Shown here: one piece after another, positions 63,281-64,000 of the stretch
How the letters are laid out: each line of letters begins with the position of its first letter
How positions within the stretch are numbered: position 1 is the stretch's first letter
DNA from: Thiocapsa sp.
GTDB taxonomy: Bacteria > Pseudomonadota > Gammaproteobacteria > Chromatiales > Chromatiaceae
Reading direction: 5' to 3'
Assembly (NCBI RefSeq): GCF_022340925.1
Contig: NZ_JAJDNA010000048.1
Location: forward strand, 1 to 64,000
Length of the DNA stretch: 64,000 nt
Notes under the pieces: model-generated
The model's input: only the letters and a program-made list of their open reading frames with translations
The model's database searches: none
Told to the model about the DNA's origin: nothing
Program-made: the position numbers and the translations under genes

Positions 63281-64000
63281 ATGACCTCCTGCATCACACC
63301 TGCGACCACCCCGCCGGCGGACAACGGATCCGAGCGACGGGACATGCCCGCGACGCGCAAGGATGCAGTGCGCCCCGCGCTCTCCATCGTCATCCCCATG
63401 TATCAGGAGATCGAGAATGTCGAGCCCATGATCTCACGTGTCCACCAGGGCCTCGCGGGCTACCAGGGGACCTGGGAGCTGATCTGTATCGACGATGGGA
63501 GCCGCGACGGGACGGGTCTGCGTCTGCGTGAGGCAGCCGAGCGCTACGGCCCCCATGTGCGGGTCGTGCGGCTGCGCCGAAACTTCGGCCAGACGGCGGC
63601 GATGCAAGCGGGTTTCGAGGCCGCTCGCGGCGAGCTCGTCGCCACCCTGGACGGCGACCTCCAGAACGACCCCGCCGACATCCCCCGCATGGTCGATGAG
63701 CTTCTGGAGCGCGACCTGGACCTGCTGCAGGGCTGGCGCCGCCAACGCCAGGACGCCCTGGTGATGCGCAGGCTGCCCTCGCGGATCGCCAATGGCCTGA
63801 TCGGAAGGGTCACCGGGGTCGCGTTGCATGACTACGGGTGCAGCCTCAAGGTCTATCGCGCCGAGGTGATCAAGGAGGTGACCCTGCTCGGTGAGATGCA
63901 CCGATTCATCCCGGTGTGGGTGGCCGGCGTGACCTCTCCCGAGCGCATCGGCGAGACCGAGGTCACCCACCAGGCGCGCCGATTCGGTGCATCCAAGTAT
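63281..64000 (+). CDS. GT2 polyprenyl-phosphate glycosyltransferase, partial
   Basis: The first 240 residues of a GT-A enzyme of the ArnC/DPM type. It has SIVIPMYQEIEN, DDGSRDGTG, RRNFGQTAAMQAGFE, TLDGDLQND and DYGCSLKVYR. Members transfer a sugar from a nucleotide donor to undecaprenyl phosphate and usually carry two C-terminal helices, which lie beyond the window edge. The first ~33 residues are polar and variable, so the start could be the ATG at 63344. It is the second such enzyme here; the other is at 50232. Confidence 0.88.
   Translation, partial: MTSCITPATTPPADNGSERRDMPATRKDAVRPALSIVIPMYQEIENVEPMISRVHQGLAGYQGTWELICIDDGSRDGTGLRLREAAERYGPHVRVVRLRRNFGQTAAMQAGFEAARGELVATLDGDLQNDPADIPRMVDELLERDLDLLQGWRRQRQDALVMRRLPSRIANGLIGRVTGVALHDYGCSLKVYRAEVIKEVTLLGEMHRFIPVWVAGVTSPERIGETEVTHQARRFGASKY

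Overview
The window looks like the chromosome of a purple sulfur gammaproteobacterium (Chromatiaceae, Thiocapsa/Thiorhodococcus/Allochromatium type). This rests on high GC, gammaproteobacterial gene order (tyrosine-glycine-threonine tRNAs before tuf; ispE-tRNA-Gln-prs-rplY-pth), a form IA RuBisCO with an alpha-carboxysome, and a sulfide:quinone reductase-like flavoprotein beside a SulP transporter and a ferredoxin. No photosynthesis gene lies in the window, so the assignment is an inference.

Layout. 1-1.4 kb: tuf (partial) and three tRNAs on the minus strand, read from a near-consensus sigma70 promoter. 1.4-10.2 kb: ugd, a FadL-type porin, pth, rplY, prs, tRNA-Gln, ispE and a TPR protein. 10.5-26 kb: housekeeping genes (hemA-prfA-prmC, plsC, a moeB-like gene between two unknowns, ubiA, recG, yjbQ, mltB, ridA, purC, DUF302, dsbB, moaA). 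26-38.6 kb: a CO2-concentrating island. A BicA-like bicarbonate transporter is divergent from cbbL-cbbS-csoS2-csoSCA-csoS4A-csoS4B-csoS1-csoS1, followed by a ferritin-like gene, an acRAF gene, a small disordered protein that may be an orphan McdB, and a CbbR-type regulator with an unusual start. 38.9-41.4 kb: a diguanylate cyclase, a secreted unknown and a gutted PhoPQ-activated-protein pseudogene. 41.5-45.5 kb: a sulfur module (SQR-like enzyme, 53-residue membrane protein, SulP, ferredoxin). 46-50 kb: an unknown, nrdB behind two NrdR boxes, and a Na+/Ca2+ exchanger. 50-56.4 kb: accessory DNA with two membrane glycosyltransferases, a 168-bp MITE-like element, a truncated toxin-antitoxin antitoxin, a decaying restriction-modification pair and a YqhA protein. 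56.8-64 kb: a hydrolase-OsmC fusion, lemA-M48 protease-recJ-like-darP, and a partial glycosyltransferase.

How it works together. Bicarbonate imported by the SulP transporter would be dehydrated by CsoSCA inside the shell for RuBisCO. CsoS2 ties RuBisCO to the hexamers (CsoS1) and pentamers (CsoS4), acRAF helps assemble RuBisCO, and the LysR protein probably regulates the cluster. No mcdA, csoS1D, cbbO or cbbQ is visible. An intergenic palindromic repeat family recurs at least five to seven times across the window.
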